A stretch of 8,244 nt of DNA from Phycisphaerae bacterium SM23_33 (GTDB lineage Bacteria > Planctomycetota > Phycisphaerae > SM23-33). The DNA lies in NCBI GenBank assembly GCA_001303665.1, contig LJUF01000185.1, forward strand, positions 1 to 8,244, in the 5' to 3' direction. Position 1 is the stretch's first letter; the number at the start of each line of letters is the position of its first letter. The notes below the pieces were generated by a model, which made no database searches, was not told the DNA's origin, and saw nothing but the letters and a program-made list of their open reading frames with translations. Positions 6,712 to 8,244 of the stretch are shown here, piece by piece. The translations under genes were made by a program, and so were the position numbers.

Positions 6712-6755
6712 CAAAGACGCGGCGGGCGGGACCGGCGGAAAGGCCAAAGCCGCGT
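6709..6755 (+). repeat. Pair of imperfect 14-bp direct repeats upstream of the DUF89 gene
   Basis: GGCCAAAGACGCGG (6709-6722) and GGCCAAAGCCGCGT (6742-6755) match at 12 of 14 positions, 33 bp start to start (about three helical turns), ending 27 bp before the ATG at 6783. The spacing would suit a protein binding one face of the helix, but an accidental GC-rich match is possible. Confidence 0.35.
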
Positions 6756-6782
6756 TCGCATGGGATTGTTCGCTACTGCCAT

Positions 6783-7847
6783 ATGAGCCACTTTTGTCGT
6801 CTGGCGAATCCCGCCGAATACTCCGTCACCGACGTGGACCTGCTCGCCGATGCCCAGGCAAGGAGATACTGGGTCAAACTGTTCGAGGATCACTTCGCCA
6901 GGGCCCTGGACGCCGCCAGGACCGCCTACGGCCGCACCTACGCCCGGCAGATCGAGTCCGCCCGGAAAGGTTTCGCCAAGGCCATGGCCCCGCTGGCCGG
7001 CGACGAGCTGGCCATGGACGGGCCGCTGGGCGTGGTGCAGTTGTGCCGCATGCGCGAAAAGGTGCTGCGCGACAACGGCCTGCACGACCCCTTCCGGCAC
7101 ATCAAGCAGCGCGAGAACGCCGCCGCCGCCGAGACCTACCCGCAGGTCATCCGCAAGCTCACGTCCCTGCCGCCGGAGGAACGTTGGGCCCACCTGGTCC
7201 GCGGCGTCTTCGCCGGCAACATCTTCGACCTGGGCAGCGCCGCCACCATGGGCTACGCCAGCGACAAGGTGAACTTCGAAGCGGTGATCCAGCAGATCAA
7301 GCCGCGCCCCTGGCTGATCGACGACTTCGACGATCTGGCCGAGATGCTCCCGGTCGGCGGCAGCGAACCCGCCCCCTGGGCCAAGGCCGTCATCTTCCTG
7401 GACAACGCCGGCGCCGACTTCATCCTGGGGGTCATGCCGCTGGTGCGGCAGTTGGCGGGCCGCGGCACGCAGATCGTGCTGGCCGCCAACGAGCTGCCCA
7501 GCCTCAACGACATCACCGCCGACGAGACCGTTCAGATCATCAAAGAGCTCGCCGCGATGGACCCGGACCTGGCCAGCTACGTCAAGGCCGGGCTGTTCGA
7601 GGTCGTTTCCACGGGCAACGACATCCCCCTGATCGACCTGTCGGAGGTGTCGCAGGAGCTCAACGAGGCCGCCCAGGACGCCGACCTGGTCGTGCTGGAG
7701 GGGATGGGGCGCAGCGTGGAAAGCAATCTCGATACGGAGTTCGACGTGGACTCCATCCAGTTGTGCCTGCTGAAGGACCCGGTCATCGCCGCCCGCGTCA
7801 ACGGCGAGGTCTTCGACTGCGTGTGCATGTACCGGCCGCAGGAATAG
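6783..7847 (+). CDS. DUF89-family metal-dependent phosphatase, PANK4 C-terminal type (4'-phosphopantetheine phosphatase-like)
   Basis: This encodes 354 residues as a stand-alone protein. An N-terminal helical part (1-175) precedes the Rossmann-like catalytic core. Key motifs are FLDNAGADFILGVMPLVRQL (Asp207, Asn208, Asp212), GTQIVLAANELPSLNDITAD (Asn236, Asp243) and LVVLEGMGRSVESN (307-315). Asp207, Asn208 and Asp243 match the Asp-Asn...Asp metal ligands of the family. The ANELPSLND and GMGR..x.N signatures point to the branch found fused to pantothenate kinase in PANK4, which removes phosphate from 4'-phosphopantetheine and its damaged forms, restraining coenzyme A synthesis. That reaction is inferred here from family. 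No pantothenate kinase is nearby. The gene starts 93 bp after the phosphatase gene, with no clear ribosome binding site before ATG 6783. Its TAG stop lies inside a tandem repeat, and its last 50 bp overlap antisense with the URO-D-family frame. Confidence 0.85.
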   Translation: MSHFCRLANPAEYSVTDVDLLADAQARRYWVKLFEDHFARALDAARTAYGRTYARQIESARKGFAKAMAPLAGDELAMDGPLGVVQLCRMREKVLRDNGLHDPFRHIKQRENAAAAETYPQVIRKLTSLPPEERWAHLVRGVFAGNIFDLGSAATMGYASDKVNFEAVIQQIKPRPWLIDDFDDLAEMLPVGGSEPAPWAKAVIFLDNAGADFILGVMPLVRQLAGRGTQIVLAANELPSLNDITADETVQIIKELAAMDPDLASYVKAGLFEVVSTGNDIPLIDLSEVSQELNEAAQDADLVVLEGMGRSVESNLDTEFDVDSIQLCLLKDPVIAARVNGEVFDCVCMYRPQE

Positions 7848-8244
7848 GCACGAGGCACGTGGCACGAGGCATTAGCAGGCGCCAGCATCGCGTATGACAG
7901 TTGCAGGGCGCCGGCGGAAACGGCGGGTCACAGCCGCGCAATACCTGAAGTTGTTGTCCTGATGCCCCCTCGTGCCTATAGTTCCCGCCTGTCCGGGCCG
8001 CTTCCACGTAGGCCTCGAAATTCTCAATAGGCACTTCCGGCTCCAGCACGTGCGTGGGGGCAAGGATCAGCCTGCCGCTGGCGCCGCAGCTTTCAATGCG
8101 CTGCCTGACGGTGCGGCCGACCTCCTCGGGCGTGGCGAACGGCATCGTGGACTGCGTGCCGATCGTGCCGTGCAGATTCAACGTCGGATACCGAGCCCTG
8201 ACCTCGACCGGGTCCATGCACTCCGGCTGGACGGGGTTGAGGAC
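7798..8244 (-). CDS. Uroporphyrinogen decarboxylase-family protein, C-terminal part with a non-homologous tail (partial at right edge)
   Basis: The frame enters from the right edge and ends at TGA 7800-7798. The first 85 or so visible residues are the end of a URO-D-type TIM barrel: NPVQPE, a LHGTIGTQSTMPFATPEEV strand and helix, then VRQRIESCG, GRLILAPTHVLEPEVP and IENFEAYVEAAR. In Planctomycetota and related bacteria most such paralogues are thought to act as corrinoid- or thiol-linked methyltransferases rather than in haem synthesis; the catalytic N-terminal part is outside the window. Homology should stop soon after VEAAR (about 7984), yet the frame runs a further 63 or so residues rich in Cys, Pro and Arg through the inverted-repeat block and 50 bp into the opposing DUF89 gene. 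The natural stop was probably lost by a repeat insertion or small frameshift. It could also be a genuinely extended protein. Confidence 0.75.
   Translation of the reverse strand, partial: VLNPVQPECMDPVEVRARYPTLNLHGTIGTQSTMPFATPEEVGRTVRQRIESCGASGRLILAPTHVLEPEVPIENFEAYVEAARTGGNYRHEGASGQQLQVLRGCDPPFPPAPCNCHTRCWRLLMPRATCLVPIPAAGTCTRSRRPRR
7845..7978. repeat. Block bounded by an 11-bp perfect inverted repeat, possible small mobile or hairpin element
   Basis: TAGGCACGAGG (7845-7855) and its exact reverse complement CCTCGTGCCTA (7968-7978) bound about 134 bp. Inside are GCAGGCGCCAGC (7875-7886) and GCAGGGCGCCGGC (7903-7915), near-identical direct copies around a GGCGCC core. A second arm, GGCACGAGG (7861-7869), can also pair with the right arm, and CAT/ATG extend the stem after a bulge. 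The block sits between two converging genes, where such a structure could end transcription from both sides. No transposase or obvious target-site duplication is seen. Confidence 0.45.
7847..7874 (+). repeat. Tandem 14-bp repeat at the DUF89 stop codon
   Basis: GGCACGAGGCACGT (7847-7860) is followed directly by GGCACGAGGCATTA (7861-7874). The first 11 bases are identical. The G of the DUF89 TAG stop is the first base of unit one. This looks like a short intergenic repeat that may recur elsewhere in the genome. Confidence 0.6.

Noticed and set aside
4908..7865. A 985-codon open frame on the minus strand across the phosphatase and DUF89 genes
   Set aside because: It has a His/Gln/Arg-rich composition typical of the antisense of GC-rich genes. 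Both plus-strand genes it covers have intact catalytic motifs.

Overview
The window is high-GC bacterial DNA with compact genes. Together the genes (a 4'-phosphopantetheine-phosphatase-type DUF89 protein, a uroporphyrinogen-decarboxylase-family protein, a GAF-SpoIIE phosphatase, a large membrane glycosyltransferase-like protein and a four-cysteine mini-protein next to a Xer recombinase) fit a Planctomycetota-like organism, perhaps Phycisphaerae. That placement is inference. No phage, IS or CRISPR machinery is visible.

Left part, minus strand (1-1235): a tilS-like gene (tRNA-Ile lysidine synthetase) reads away from a divergent promoter region near 1245-1283. It is followed 37 bp downstream by a small membrane protein with a SHOCT-like C-terminal segment that runs off the left edge. 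The tilS reading frame is broken twice. The missing pieces are just those that should carry the ATP-binding SGGxDS loop and the HHxDDQxET motif, so as it stands the gene cannot encode a working enzyme. This is either a pseudogene or two assembly deletions.

Middle, plus strand (1308-4911): a polytopic GT-C-like membrane protein with a soluble C-terminal domain, then a DUF4410-like lipoprotein, then a two-gene unit. That unit is a 60-residue four-cysteine protein with a good ribosome binding site, whose stop lies 1 nt before the start of a complete XerC/XerD-type tyrosine recombinase with all six catalytic residues.

Right part (5142-8244): a regulator-type phosphatase (short PocR-like N-terminus, GAF, SpoIIE/PP2C) and a DUF89 phosphatase of the PANK4 C-terminal type, both on plus. 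They converge on the C-terminal end of a uroporphyrinogen decarboxylase-family gene entering from the right edge on minus. Between them lies a roughly 135-bp block bounded by an 11-bp perfect inverted repeat with a tandem repeat at its left end. The URO-D-family frame reads through this block and gains about 63 unrelated residues, overlapping the DUF89 gene antisense.

The genes look mostly like separate housekeeping or signalling functions and do not form one pathway. I see no convincing new multi-gene system. The most interesting points are the doubly broken tilS, the four-cysteine protein coupled to the recombinase, and the repeat block that extends the URO-D-family protein.
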